This document shows, one piece after another, positions 47,528-56,438 of a stretch of 64,000 bases of DNA; positions within the stretch are counted from its first letter, which is position 1, and each line of letters starts with the position of its first letter. Source of the DNA: Flavobacterium sinopsychrotolerans (lineage in GTDB: Bacteria; Bacteroidota; Bacteroidia; Flavobacteriales; Flavobacteriaceae); the NCBI RefSeq assembly GCF_900110375.1, contig NZ_FODN01000002.1, positions 62,001 through 126,000 on the forward strand, in the 5' to 3' direction. The notes beneath the pieces were generated by a model that saw nothing but the letters and a program-made list of their open reading frames with translations, was not told the DNA's origin and did no database searches. The position numbers and the translations under genes are program-made.

Positions 47528-47573
47528 AAAAAGGCATAATTAATTCCGTTAGCGGTTTTAATTATGCCTTTTT
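47528..47573. terminator. Terminator between guaB and kefC
   Basis: Perfect 16-bp stem AAAAAGGCATAATTAA / TTAATTATGCCTTTTT with a 14-nt loop; serves both converging genes. Confidence 0.88.
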
Positions 47574-47589
47574 ACTTTTGTAAAATTTT

Positions 47590-49479
47590 TTAGTCCGAGG
47601 ATTCCGATAGGTTTTTCTTCAGATGCTCGCTGTCCCAACTGTGATTGGTAGCTGCCACTTGGGAATAAATATCGCTCTTCAGCAGTTGTTCCTGCAGTTC
47701 AATTTCTTCTTTGATGGTAATCATATACGCCATTTTATCATGGCGTTTTTCGGCTAATTTTCGGGTGGTAATTTCATCATATTTTATAAATTGTTGGCCT
47801 TGTCTGGTAGCAGTATATTTTCGATGCCCTAATTCTACCAGCGCATCAACACCCATATTAACCGCACTGTATAATGTTTCCCGATATATATGTTGAACTT
47901 TATGATCTATTAATTCGTAAGCATCAATTCGGTTTCGAGCGCGGGTTAAGATTTTTAAATTCGGAAAATGTTTTTTTAAGGTTTCAATCACTTGTAAATT
48001 TACCGTTGGATTATCTATGGCAGCAATAAATAACTTTGCATTCTCACAACCGGCAGCTTTCAATAACTCTAATCGCGTAGCATCTCCATAATACACTTTA
48101 AATCCCAATTTCCGTAATACATCAATGCGATCGGAATCATAATCCAAAATGGTTGCTTTCACTTTATTAGCTTTTAATAAACGGCCAACCGTACTCCCAA
48201 AATGACCAAAGCCAGCAATAATTACGGGATTATCCTCGTCTATAAAATCGTTATCTTTTTTTATTTCGGTTGCTTTTTCTTTGATTCTAGAATTGGGATA
48301 AATTAACCGCTCATTTATTAATAACAAAAAAGGAGTTGCAACCATACTCATAGCAATGACAGCCATTATTTGGTTGGCTAAAACATTGGGAATAATATTC
48401 AATTGCATGCAAAAACTCATAATCACAAAACCAAATTCTCCTGCTTGGCTCAAGCCAAAAGCAAATAATAGATTTTGATCGGTATTTTTTTTATGAAATC
48501 TACTGATTACAAATAAAACAGCGAATTTTACAAGGGTCAGGATGGCTCCAAATGCAAAAATGAAAAGTGGATTTTCAAGAATCAATTGAAAGTTTATCGA
48601 TGCGCCTACGCCCAGAAAAAATAATCCTAAAAGTAATCCTTTGAACGGTGCGATATCGCCTTCTAATTCATGGCGGAATTCGGAGTTAGCCAATACGACT
48701 CCTGCCATAAAAGCGCCAAGAGCAGGGCTTAAACCAACCAATTGCATCGAATAGGAAACGCCAACTACTAATAATAATGCCGAAGCGGTAAACAGTTCCT
48801 GCAAACGAGTTTTTGCAATGATGTGTAATAAAGGAACAAATAGAAAACGTCCTGCAAAATAAATGGTCGAAATACTTCCAATTACAATTAATGTTTGCAG
48901 CCAATTGGAAAAGCCAGTAATTAAGGATTGTGGTGCATCATTTGTTGTTTCAATATTTACTGTTGACAAAAGCGGTAGAAAAGCTAAGATGGGGATAACT
49001 GCAATATCCTGAAAAAGTAAAACGGCAAAAGAGGAACGTCCTACAGAAGTATTTGACAATCCTTTTTCCTTTAAAGTTTGCAATACAATAGCTGTAGAAG
49101 ATAATGCCAGAGCCAGTGCAACAGCCAATGCGGTTTCCCATCTCCAATCCATAAATAAAACACATCCTAGGAATAGAAGTAGAGTGGTTCCTATTATTTG
49201 TGCAGAACCCATGCCAAGAATGAATTTTCGCATTTTCCAAAACTTGCTGGGTTCCAGTTCTAAACCAATTAGAAAAAGCATCATCACTACACCAAATTCA
49301 GCAAAATGCATAATATCCTGACCTTCCTGACCAATAAAACCAAGGACATAAGGACCAATTACGATTCCCGCTAATAAATAGCCCAGAATGGAACTCAATC
49401 CTAATTTTTTTGCAATAGGAACACAAATCACCGCCGCTGTTAAATAGATGATTGCTTGTAGTAAAAAATTGGTATCCAT
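47590..49479 (-). CDS. kefC: CPA2 antiporter / K+ efflux protein, KefC-like
   Basis: A 629-residue membrane protein: about 12 hydrophobic segments of the CPA2 cation:proton antiporter domain to residue 385, then a RCK/TrkA-N domain (IIAGFGHFGSTVGRLL, GDATRLELLKAAGC) as in KefB/KefC. In E. coli these channels are gated by glutathione adducts through the RCK domain; this lineage probably uses bacillithiol (bshB1 at 29.3 kb), so the gating ligand may differ. It lies 1 bp downstream of a KefG-like oxidoreductase gene. Confidence 0.88.
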   Translation of the reverse strand: MDTNFLLQAIIYLTAAVICVPIAKKLGLSSILGYLLAGIVIGPYVLGFIGQEGQDIMHFAEFGVVMMLFLIGLELEPSKFWKMRKFILGMGSAQIIGTTLLLFLGCVLFMDWRWETALAVALALALSSTAIVLQTLKEKGLSNTSVGRSSFAVLLFQDIAVIPILAFLPLLSTVNIETTNDAPQSLITGFSNWLQTLIVIGSISTIYFAGRFLFVPLLHIIAKTRLQELFTASALLLVVGVSYSMQLVGLSPALGAFMAGVVLANSEFRHELEGDIAPFKGLLLGLFFLGVGASINFQLILENPLFIFAFGAILTLVKFAVLFVISRFHKKNTDQNLLFAFGLSQAGEFGFVIMSFCMQLNIIPNVLANQIMAVIAMSMVATPFLLLINERLIYPNSRIKEKATEIKKDNDFIDEDNPVIIAGFGHFGSTVGRLLKANKVKATILDYDSDRIDVLRKLGFKVYYGDATRLELLKAAGCENAKLFIAAIDNPTVNLQVIETLKKHFPNLKILTRARNRIDAYELIDHKVQHIYRETLYSAVNMGVDALVELGHRKYTATRQGQQFIKYDEITTRKLAEKRHDKMAYMITIKEEIELQEQLLKSDIYSQVAATNHSWDSEHLKKNLSESSD

Positions 49480-49480
49480 C

Positions 49481-50086
49481 TTATGTTAGTATTGTAGCAA
49501 ACCATTCATTCAAATAATGGTGTTGCAAAATTTCATCCGTATCTAAATCATGATTCTCTAAATAGTCCAGAAAATAACCGTAAACCAATCCGTTTTTTTC
49601 ATAATCCTCTTTGGTCATATTGTGGGTTCCATGTACCACAAAAGGCGGTAAATAAATCATATTACACACTTTTGCAGTTTGGTTAAATGGTTCCAATAAT
49701 TCAACAATAGTGTATCGATCACTGCCTGTTTCGCAATAATTTTCTTTGTCGCCACCAGTTGTAATTACCTGAAAAATAATTTTATCCTGTAACGCAGTCC
49801 CTTTTTTTCCATACGCCCAATTGTGCTCCAAGACCATATCAATCCATTGTTTCATCAGTGGCGGACAACTGTACCAATACATGGGATGATGCCAAATGAT
49901 AATGTCATGCTGGCTTAACAAAACTTGTTCGTGTTTTACATCAATATCAAAATCCGGATATTCCTCGTATAGATCATGAAAAGTAATGTTTTCTGAATCG
50001 GGAATATTTTCAACCAAAGCTTTATTCGCATGTGATTTCTCGAATAGCGGATGGGAAAATAGAATTAAGATTTTGTTTTTTGACAT
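49481..50086 (-). CDS. kefG: KefG/KefF-like NAD(P)H oxidoreductase
   Basis: A 201-residue flavodoxin-like quinone oxidoreductase: LILFSHPLFEKSHANKAL is the FMN phosphate site, IIWHHPMYWYSCPPLMKQW the core, and TTGGDKENY follows. In E. coli, KefF/KefG are ancillary subunits that bind and activate KefC/KefB. The 1-bp gap to the KefC-like gene on the same strand strongly supports that pairing. Confidence 0.88.
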   Translation of the reverse strand: MSKNKILILFSHPLFEKSHANKALVENIPDSENITFHDLYEEYPDFDIDVKHEQVLLSQHDIIIWHHPMYWYSCPPLMKQWIDMVLEHNWAYGKKGTALQDKIIFQVITTGGDKENYCETGSDRYTIVELLEPFNQTAKVCNMIYLPPFVVHGTHNMTKEDYEKNGLVYGYFLDYLENHDLDTDEILQHHYLNEWFATILT

Positions 50087-50312
50087 GAAATTTATTTTAG
50101 CTGTTCCTTTTTTAGAAATTACAATAGGTTATCTCATTAATTTATAACGGTATTATTAATTTTAAACGTATTGAAAGGTATAAAATATTGCTTAATTTTA
50201 ATCATATTAAGTGCTTCAAAAGCTATTTTTTTATTTTTTATACTTAATAAACAGAAAATCCCGTCAAAACAAAATCGTAAGTTTTATTTCAACAGGATTC
50301 AATTAAAGAGAT

Positions 50313-50341
50313 ATTTTGGTTAGCAATAATTCAACCAAAAT
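50313..50341 (-). terminator. Hairpin downstream of second CPA2 antiporter
   Basis: Perfect 9-bp stem ATTTTGGTT / AACCAAAAT with an 11-nt loop, about 40 bp beyond the antiporter stop. The following U tract is weak, so termination is only probable. The rest of 50087-50312 is AT-rich and gene-free. Confidence 0.5.
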
Positions 50342-50379
50342 GGATTTGTAAGTATACTTTTAGAAACTTCATTTAGTTT

Positions 50380-52620
50380 CTAATTTTTGAAAAATGTAGT
50401 TAGTAATTTTTTACTTCCAACCACCCAAAGAATATCATTTTTTTCTAAAATCATGCTAGACTCGGGGTTTAAAATCCTTTTTCCGCTTCTTTCAATTCCT
50501 ACAATCAAACCATTTGTTTTTTCACGTAATTGTGAATCCCTAATATTTTTACCAATAAACTCTTCTTCTTTAAGTTCTAATTGTTTTAAAATAATATCGG
50601 TGTCCGTAACTTTTTCTGGGATTTCTATTTCATTTTGGTGCAAATAGGATTTAAACTCCTTGACTTGGTTGTCTGTTCCAATGATGCAAATTTCATCTCC
50701 TGGAAATAAACGTTCATTTTTATTTGGGATATTAATCATGATCTCACCACGTTTGATGAAAGCGATATTAATGCCTAATTGCTCCCGAATGCGTAACTCC
50801 TCTAATGTTTTTCCTGCGATATTGGAAGTTGGCGCAATATCAAAAGTAGTCATGTGACCGTCCCAAGGCGTTAAATCGCTTCGGCTTCTAATGGCTTTTT
50901 TGATTTCTCTAGCATTTAGATTTTTTAGAAAGTGATCTTCTATTTTTTGGTATTGTGCGTTTAATTTTTTTGGAAAAACAAAGTATACAACAACCGCTGC
51001 TATCAAAGCTATAAATGCAATTATAGGAGAGAAAAAGATATTTAATAAAAATCCAATATAGAAAAGAGTTAAAACCATTCTTAATAAAATCATCATCAGA
51101 ATAGGGCCACGATATTTACGTTCCTCTCTTAAAATGGCTACTTCTTTTACAGCAACGCGTCGTAAAGAAAGTGCCCATAAAAAAGGAGATATTATCACTA
51201 ATGTAATTAATGCGCCAAATATGTTTCCAAATTGTGATTTTTGCACTAAAGGTAAAATGAATTTAGATGAAAGTAGAATAACTGCTACTATAATTACGGA
51301 ATGGATAATTACTTGTGTCAGAAATGCGCGTACGACAATTTGCCAGTTGCTTACCAGTTTTATAGATTGTGCGTTGGCACTGTACCGTTCAATTTTTTTA
51401 ATCCATTTTCGAGGCAATTTCTTTTCCAGATATTCAGAAAACGGAGTGGCGAATTTCACCATAAAAGGAGTCGTAAACGTGGTTACCGCAGACACAGCTA
51501 CTACAATAGGATATAGAAAATCACTGGTTACATTTAATGTCATTCCCAGTGTGGCGATGATAAAAGAGAATTCCCCAATTTGCGATAAACTCATTCCAGT
51601 TTGTACCGATTGTTTCAGTGGTTGACCGGAAAGTAAAGCGCCAATTGTTGAACTTACGGATTGTCCCAAAATCACCACAAATGTCAAAATAGCGACAGGA
51701 AAAGCATATTCATACAACGTCTCTGGATTAATTAACATACCAACGGATACGAAAAAAACGGCTCCAAAAAGGTCTTTTACAGGTTTAACTAGATGTTCGA
51801 TATGTTCTGCCTGAGTTGTTTCAGCAATGATGGAACCCATGATAAAAGCACCTAATGCAGGCGAAAAACCAACATTGGCAGCAAGAATAACCATCATCAA
51901 GCACAAAGCAAGTGAGATGATTAAAAGCATTTCATCCGTCAATAAATTTTTGGCTTTTTTAAGTAAAGTTGGGATAAAAAAGATGCCTCCTACAAACCAA
52001 ATAGTCAAGAAAAAAAGTAGTTTAAAAACGGATAATAACAATTCACTTCCTGAAAACTGTTGGCTCACCGCAATTGTAGAAAGTAATACCATCATCAAAA
52101 TGGCAACGATATCTTGAACAATAAGTGAACCGATAACGATTCCCGCAAATTTTTGGGTTTTTACGCCCAGTTCGTCAAAGGTTTTCAGGATAATAGTAGT
52201 CGATGAAATAGAAAGAATCACTCCAAGAAACATACTGTCCATTGGTTTCCAGCCAATCCATTGGCCTACCAAATACCCGATTACAATCATCGAAAGGATT
52301 TGGGTTACGGCGGTAATTGATGCTGTTCCGCCCACTTTCATCAGTTTCTTAAAACTGAATTCCAGCCCTAAACTGAACAATAAAAAGATTACTCCAATTT
52401 CTGCCCAGACTTCTACACTTTTTATATCTTTTATTGATGGAAAAAAATCAAAATGATTTCCGGCCAAAAATCCGGCAATCAAATAACCGAGAACTAGAGG
52501 TTGTTTGATTTTTTTAAATAATAAAACTGCTACTGCAGCTGTCATCAGGATTAATCCTAAATCACTAATTAGGGGTTGTAAGTGTTGTGATGCATTTGCT
52601 ACTGTTTCTGCGGCATCCAT
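50380..52620 (-). CDS. CPA2 antiporter with two TrkA-C domains
   Basis: A 746-residue membrane protein. The N-terminal CPA2 sodium/proton or potassium/proton antiporter domain occupies about 1-400, an extra region with four hydrophobic segments about 410-560, then two TrkA-C regulatory domains (AGKTLEELRIREQLGINIAFIKRG and IGKNIRDSQLREKTNGLIVGIERSG). Unlike its neighbour it lacks TrkA-N, so it is a different class of regulated exchanger. Ion selectivity unknown. Separate transcript from kefGC, 293 bp away. Confidence 0.85.
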   Translation of the reverse strand: MDAAETVANASQHLQPLISDLGLILMTAAVAVLLFKKIKQPLVLGYLIAGFLAGNHFDFFPSIKDIKSVEVWAEIGVIFLLFSLGLEFSFKKLMKVGGTASITAVTQILSMIVIGYLVGQWIGWKPMDSMFLGVILSISSTTIILKTFDELGVKTQKFAGIVIGSLIVQDIVAILMMVLLSTIAVSQQFSGSELLLSVFKLLFFLTIWFVGGIFFIPTLLKKAKNLLTDEMLLIISLALCLMMVILAANVGFSPALGAFIMGSIIAETTQAEHIEHLVKPVKDLFGAVFFVSVGMLINPETLYEYAFPVAILTFVVILGQSVSSTIGALLSGQPLKQSVQTGMSLSQIGEFSFIIATLGMTLNVTSDFLYPIVVAVSAVTTFTTPFMVKFATPFSEYLEKKLPRKWIKKIERYSANAQSIKLVSNWQIVVRAFLTQVIIHSVIIVAVILLSSKFILPLVQKSQFGNIFGALITLVIISPFLWALSLRRVAVKEVAILREERKYRGPILMMILLRMVLTLFYIGFLLNIFFSPIIAFIALIAAVVVYFVFPKKLNAQYQKIEDHFLKNLNAREIKKAIRSRSDLTPWDGHMTTFDIAPTSNIAGKTLEELRIREQLGINIAFIKRGEIMINIPNKNERLFPGDEICIIGTDNQVKEFKSYLHQNEIEIPEKVTDTDIILKQLELKEEEFIGKNIRDSQLREKTNGLIVGIERSGKRILNPESSMILEKNDILWVVGSKKLLTTFFKN

Positions 52621-52734
52621 AGGCGTTTACTTGTTTTTTTGAGGTTTTTGTGTATTTTGGTAAGATATAAAAAAACTTTAATTCTGAAAGTATAATCAAT
52701 GCTAAATACAGCTTTTTATGATTTTTTTAGCAAC

Positions 52735-52782
52735 AAAAATCCCGTTGAAAAGAATTTAATGTTCTTTTTTAACGGGAATTTA
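52735..52782 (-). terminator. Terminator after purB
   Basis: AATCCCGTT-G-AAAAGAA pairs with TTCTTTT-TT-AACGGGAATT, a long stem with one bulge, followed on the minus strand by T-rich DNA. Also separates purB from the antiporter gene. Confidence 0.75.
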
Positions 52783-52806
52783 TAAAATCGATTAATTTGT
52801 TAAAAC

Positions 52807-54153
52807 TTATATTCCTAAGAAATTACTTGGAGTGATTTGCATCAACTCTGCTTTAATTTCATCCGAAACTTCTAAGGTTGTTATAAAACCGTGAATTGCT
52901 TTTTTATCAATTGCTTCATTGGTTCTGGTTAATCCTTTCAACGCTTCATACGGATTAGGATATCCTTCACGACGTAAAATGGTTTGAATCGCTTCGGCAA
53001 CAACAGCCCAGTTTTTCTCTAAATCTTCGTGGAATTTTGGTTCGTTCAATAACAATTTGTTCAATCCTTTTAAAGTAGCTTCAAAAGCGATTAAGGTGTG
53101 TCCCATTGGTACACCAATATTTCTCAAAACAGTACTGTCCGTTAAATCACGCTGTAATCTTGACAATGGTAATTTAGCCGATAAATGTTCAAAAATCGCA
53201 TTGGCAATTCCTAAATTTCCTTCGGAATTTTCAAAATCAATTGGGTTTACTTTATGTGGCATCGCCGAAGAACCTATTTCTCCTGCCTTGATTTTTTGTT
53301 TGAAATATTCCATTGAAACGTACGTCCAAATATCTCGGTCTAAATCAATAATAATAGTATTGATTCTTTTCAACGCATCAAAAAATGCAGCGAAATGATC
53401 GTAATGTTCTATTTGTGTAGTAGGGAAGGAGTGGTGTAAACCAAGGTTTTCCTCTACAAATTTTCCTCCGAATTTTCTCCAGTCAATTTGTGGATATGCC
53501 ACGTGATGCGCGTTGTAATTTCCGGTTGCTCCGCCAAATTTAGCTGCAAAAGGTACATTAAACAACAAACGCATTTGCTCTTCTAAACGTTCTACAAAAA
53601 CACCAATTTCTTTACCCAAACGCGTTGGAGAAGCTGGTTGTCCGTGCGTACGTGCAAGCATTGGAATATCGCGCCATTCAACACTTAAATCTTTTAATTT
53701 AGAAGTCAAAGTAATCAATGAAGGCATGTATACTTTCTCGAAAGCTTCTTTTGTCGAAAGCGGAATCGCCGTATTGTTAATATCTTGGGATGTCAATCCA
53801 AAGTGGATAAACTCTTTGTATTGGGATAATCCTAATTTTTCAAAAGCATCTTTGATGAAGTATTCCACCGCTTTTACATCGTGGTTGGTCACTTTTTCGG
53901 TTTCTTTTATCCAAAGCGCATCTTCCGTAGAGAAATTTTTATAAATGTTGCGTAAGCTTTCGAATACATCTGGGTTTACGGTTGTAAGTTGTGGCAAAGG
54001 CACTTCGCACAAAGCAATGAAATATTCAATTTCAACCAATACGCGGTATTTGATTAAGGCTTCTTCCGAGAAAAATGGAGCCAGTGAAATAGTCTTGTTT
54101 CTATATCTTCCGTCGATTGGCGATATAGCATTCAATTCGTTTAAAGTAGTCAT
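52807..54153 (-). CDS. purB: Adenylosuccinate lyase
   Basis: A 448-residue fumarase/aspartase-superfamily enzyme acting twice in purine synthesis (SAICAR to AICAR, adenylosuccinate to AMP). SPIDGRYRNKT opens it, the catalytic signature GSSAMPHKVNPIDFENSEGN is intact, and TSQDINNTA contains the conserved Thr-Ser. The length is normal. Minus-strand TATTTTTG (54179-54186) is a probable -7 box. Confidence 0.96.
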   Translation of the reverse strand: MTTLNELNAISPIDGRYRNKTISLAPFFSEEALIKYRVLVEIEYFIALCEVPLPQLTTVNPDVFESLRNIYKNFSTEDALWIKETEKVTNHDVKAVEYFIKDAFEKLGLSQYKEFIHFGLTSQDINNTAIPLSTKEAFEKVYMPSLITLTSKLKDLSVEWRDIPMLARTHGQPASPTRLGKEIGVFVERLEEQMRLLFNVPFAAKFGGATGNYNAHHVAYPQIDWRKFGGKFVEENLGLHHSFPTTQIEHYDHFAAFFDALKRINTIIIDLDRDIWTYVSMEYFKQKIKAGEIGSSAMPHKVNPIDFENSEGNLGIANAIFEHLSAKLPLSRLQRDLTDSTVLRNIGVPMGHTLIAFEATLKGLNKLLLNEPKFHEDLEKNWAVVAEAIQTILRREGYPNPYEALKGLTRTNEAIDKKAIHGFITTLEVSDEIKAELMQITPSNFLGI

Positions 54154-54178
54154 TGTATAGTTGTTTGTTCGAAAGGCA

Positions 54179-54208
54179 CAAAAATAGTTATAAGTTATAA
54201 GTTATGGG
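54179..54208 (-). promoter_or_regulatory. purB promoter box and heptamer repeat
   Basis: Minus-strand TATTTTTG box at 54179-54186. Next to it AGTTATA occurs three times in tandem (about 54186-54206), a short repeat in the spacer region where copy changes would alter promoter spacing. Confidence 0.4.
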
Positions 54209-54282
54209 GTATAAGTTTAGATTTTTTGAGGGAATTTGTTATTGAAACTAAAATTATTTTATTGCGATTGCCAATGTAATTG

Positions 54283-54972
54283 TTACTGATTGAGTAATTT
54301 TTCTTTCATAAAAGCAACTCCTTTTGAAGCTACTTCTGGAATGACTTCCAATGGATTTCTAAGATTTGGGATTTTTATAGGTTTTGGATCAATATAAAAA
54401 ATAGGCGTTTCTCTCGTTGTGAAATCGATTAATCCTGCCGCAGGATATACTTGCAATGACGTTCCTATAACAGCAAAGTAATCAGCACTTTGAGTTAGTG
54501 TTATTGCTTCATCAAGCGCTGGAACTTCCTCGCCAAACCAAACAATATGTGGACGCAATTGATTTTTATTTTCATCGAAATCGCCAAAATTCAAATCCTC
54601 CTGCCAATCCAGAATGTAATTTGGATTTTTGGTACTTCTGACTTTTAATAATTCGCCATGCAAATGCAACACATTAGAACTTCCGGCACGTTCGTGTAAA
54701 TCATCCACATTTTGAGTAATGATGAAAACTTCAAAATCCTTTTCTAATTCAGCCAGAATTTGATGCCCTAAATTAGGTGCTACTTCTTTGAGTTGTTTTC
54801 GTCTTTGATTGTAAAAATCAAGCACCAAAGCCGGGTTTTTATGCCAACCTTCCGGAGTGGCGACATCCAAGACATTATGACCTTCCCATAATCCGTCACT
54901 GTCACGAAAGGTTTTGATGCCACTTTCGGCACTAATTCCTGCTCCGGTTAAAACCACCAATTTCTTTTTCAT
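54283..54972 (-). CDS. cobB: Sirtuin NAD-dependent deacylase, class III, without zinc cysteines
   Basis: A 229-residue sirtuin. The fold motifs are GAGISAESGIKTFRD, catalytic H105 in LHLHGELLK, TQNVDDLHERAG and GTSLQVYPAAGL. Y54 and R57 in FYNQRR are the class III pair that favours succinyl/malonyl groups. Where E. coli CobB has VRCSQ and CHCC, this protein has VRSTK and DENKNQ; no cysteine occurs anywhere in it. So the structural zinc site is lost. It should still remove acyl groups from lysines, but that is not proven. Divergent from trmH. Confidence 0.87.
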   Translation of the reverse strand: MKKKLVVLTGAGISAESGIKTFRDSDGLWEGHNVLDVATPEGWHKNPALVLDFYNQRRKQLKEVAPNLGHQILAELEKDFEVFIITQNVDDLHERAGSSNVLHLHGELLKVRSTKNPNYILDWQEDLNFGDFDENKNQLRPHIVWFGEEVPALDEAITLTQSADYFAVIGTSLQVYPAAGLIDFTTRETPIFYIDPKPIKIPNLRNPLEVIPEVASKGVAFMKEKLLNQ

Positions 54973-55011
54973 TTGTAAAATACATTAGGAGATAAAGCTA
55001 GTCTTTTTTAG

Positions 55012-55019
55012 TATTTTTG
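55012..55019 (+). promoter_or_regulatory. trmH -7 promoter box
   Basis: TATTTTTG, 17 bases before the trmH ATG, within the 64-bp divergent gap with cobB. Confidence 0.5.
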
Positions 55020-55036
55020 CCAAAAAATAATCCGCA

Positions 55037-55699
55037 ATGATTGATATTGATTATCTCAATTTTCTTGAAAATATCTTAACTGATAACCGCAAAGAAAAAT
55101 TCCTGAAAGTATTGGAAAACAGAACCAAGCATTTTACGATTGCTGTTGAGGATATTTTTCAGATGCACAATACGAGTGCTGTAATGCGCAGTTGTGAGGT
55201 TTTTGGAATTCAGGAATTAAATGTGATTGAGCAACGGTACGGAAAAAGTATCGATAAGGAAATTGCGATGGGTGCCCAAAAATGGGTTGACATCAATACA
55301 TTCGACAGCATTACGAATTGTGTGGATACATTAAAAAGCAAAGGCTACCAAATCATCGCTACCACGCCACATGAGAATGATTGTTTGATGGAAGATTTTG
55401 ATATTTCGAAACCGAGTGCTTTATTTTTTGGAACAGAAAGAGACGGATTATCAGAAGAAATTTTACATCGTGCCGATGGTTTTCTAAAAATCCCTATGGT
55501 TGGTTTTACCGAAAGTTTAAATATTTCGGTTTCGGCGGCGATAATCATTCAAAACTTGACGAATCGATTGCGCAACTCAAACATTGATTGGCATTTGTCC
55601 GAAAATGAAATCTTAGAAAAGCGTTTGGCTTGGGCCAAAAATTCCATAAAAGACATCAAGCGAATTGAAGAACGGTATTTTGCTGAAAACGTGAAATAG
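55037..55699 (+). CDS. trmH: tRNA (guanosine-2'-O)-methyltransferase, SpoU/TrmH family
   Basis: A 220-residue SPOUT-fold methyltransferase. NTSAVMRSCEVFGI is motif 1 with the catalytic Arg region, ALFFGTERDGLS motif 2, and MVGFTESLNISVSAAIIIQNL the knotted SAM-binding motif 3. TrmH methylates G18 of tRNA, but this family also includes rRNA methylases, so target is probable rather than certain. Confidence 0.88.
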   Translation: MIDIDYLNFLENILTDNRKEKFLKVLENRTKHFTIAVEDIFQMHNTSAVMRSCEVFGIQELNVIEQRYGKSIDKEIAMGAQKWVDINTFDSITNCVDTLKSKGYQIIATTPHENDCLMEDFDISKPSALFFGTERDGLSEEILHRADGFLKIPMVGFTESLNISVSAAIIIQNLTNRLRNSNIDWHLSENEILEKRLAWAKNSIKDIKRIEERYFAENVK

Positions 55700-55740
55700 T
55701 TTTTTATAATGTTATAGTAATGTTATTTATTTTAGATAAT

Positions 55741-55760
55741 AACATACCAGTAGGAATGTT
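55741..55760. promoter_or_regulatory. Candidate TetR operator 1
   Basis: AACATACCAGTAGGAATGTT, an imperfect 20-bp dyad (AACATwCC-AGTA-GGwATGTT), 16 bases before the tetR start and overlapping its promoter (TATATTCG at 55766-55773 is a near -7 box). A second copy with 17/20 identity lies before the next gene. Confidence 0.7.
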
Positions 55761-55776
55761 TTAGTATATTCGTAAT

Positions 55777-56376
55777 ATGAAACAAGAAATTAAATCGGAG
55801 TTGACCAGACAATTAATTATCGATAAAGCATTTGTATTGTTTTATAAAAATGGTTTTCACGCTATTAGTGTTGATAGGGTGATGAAGGAAACAAAGCTTA
55901 CAAAAGGAGCTTTTTACCATCATTTTAAAGATAAAAAAGAGTTAGGTCTAGCGGTTATCAGTAATAGGATTCAGAGTAGAGTTTATGACAATATGATTCT
56001 TCCTTTGCTAGAAGTAGGAGATCCATTTTTGATTTTAAAAACCGTTTTTTGCGAGCGAATTAAAAATTTTTCAATTGAAGAGAAACAATCTGGTTGTCCA
56101 ATGAGTAATCTTATCAATGAAATTTCGGATAGTGAAGTAGCGTATCAATTGGCATTAAAAAAAATTATTGAAGAATGGAAATTAGCACTAATTCAGTTGT
56201 TAGAAAAAGCAAAAGCAGATAATTTGATTGCTAGGGAGGTAAGTACCTCTTCCGTCGCAGTTTTTTTAATCAGTGCATTTGAAGGTGTTAGAGGAATTCG
56301 AAAATTGTACAATAATGATGTTGTTTTAGAGGATTATCTATTAGCAGTAGAACGTTATATAGATCTTTTAAGATAA
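55777..56376 (+). CDS. TetR-family transcriptional regulator
   Basis: A 199-residue TetR-family protein. The N-terminal helix-turn-helix is complete (QLIIDKAFVLFYKNGFHAISVDRVMKETKLTKGAFYHHFKDKKELGLAV), and the C-terminal helical domain contains GCPMSNLINEI, similar to a TetR group that often controls small detoxification genes. It precedes the exported HAD gene by 62 bp, and matched 20-bp dyads stand before both genes, implying autorepression plus control of the HAD gene. Confidence 0.9.
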   Translation: MKQEIKSELTRQLIIDKAFVLFYKNGFHAISVDRVMKETKLTKGAFYHHFKDKKELGLAVISNRIQSRVYDNMILPLLEVGDPFLILKTVFCERIKNFSIEEKQSGCPMSNLINEISDSEVAYQLALKKIIEEWKLALIQLLEKAKADNLIAREVSTSSVAVFLISAFEGVRGIRKLYNNDVVLEDYLLAVERYIDLLR

Positions 56377-56391
56377 TTTTTTTTAATCAAA

Positions 56392-56411
56392 AACATACTA
56401 TTAGGTATGTT
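56392..56411. promoter_or_regulatory. Candidate TetR operator 2
   Basis: AACATACTATTAGGTATGTT, dyad related to operator 1 (17 of 20 bases identical), between the TetR stop and the HAD start. Could give the HAD gene its own regulated promoter. Confidence 0.7.
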
Positions 56412-56438
56412 TTTAAAATATAATTTAAATAAATAAGA

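Noticed and set aside
51134..51625. Plus-strand 163-residue frame antisense to the CPA2 antiporter
   Set aside because: Antisense shadow of a conserved membrane protein; no ribosome-binding or family support.
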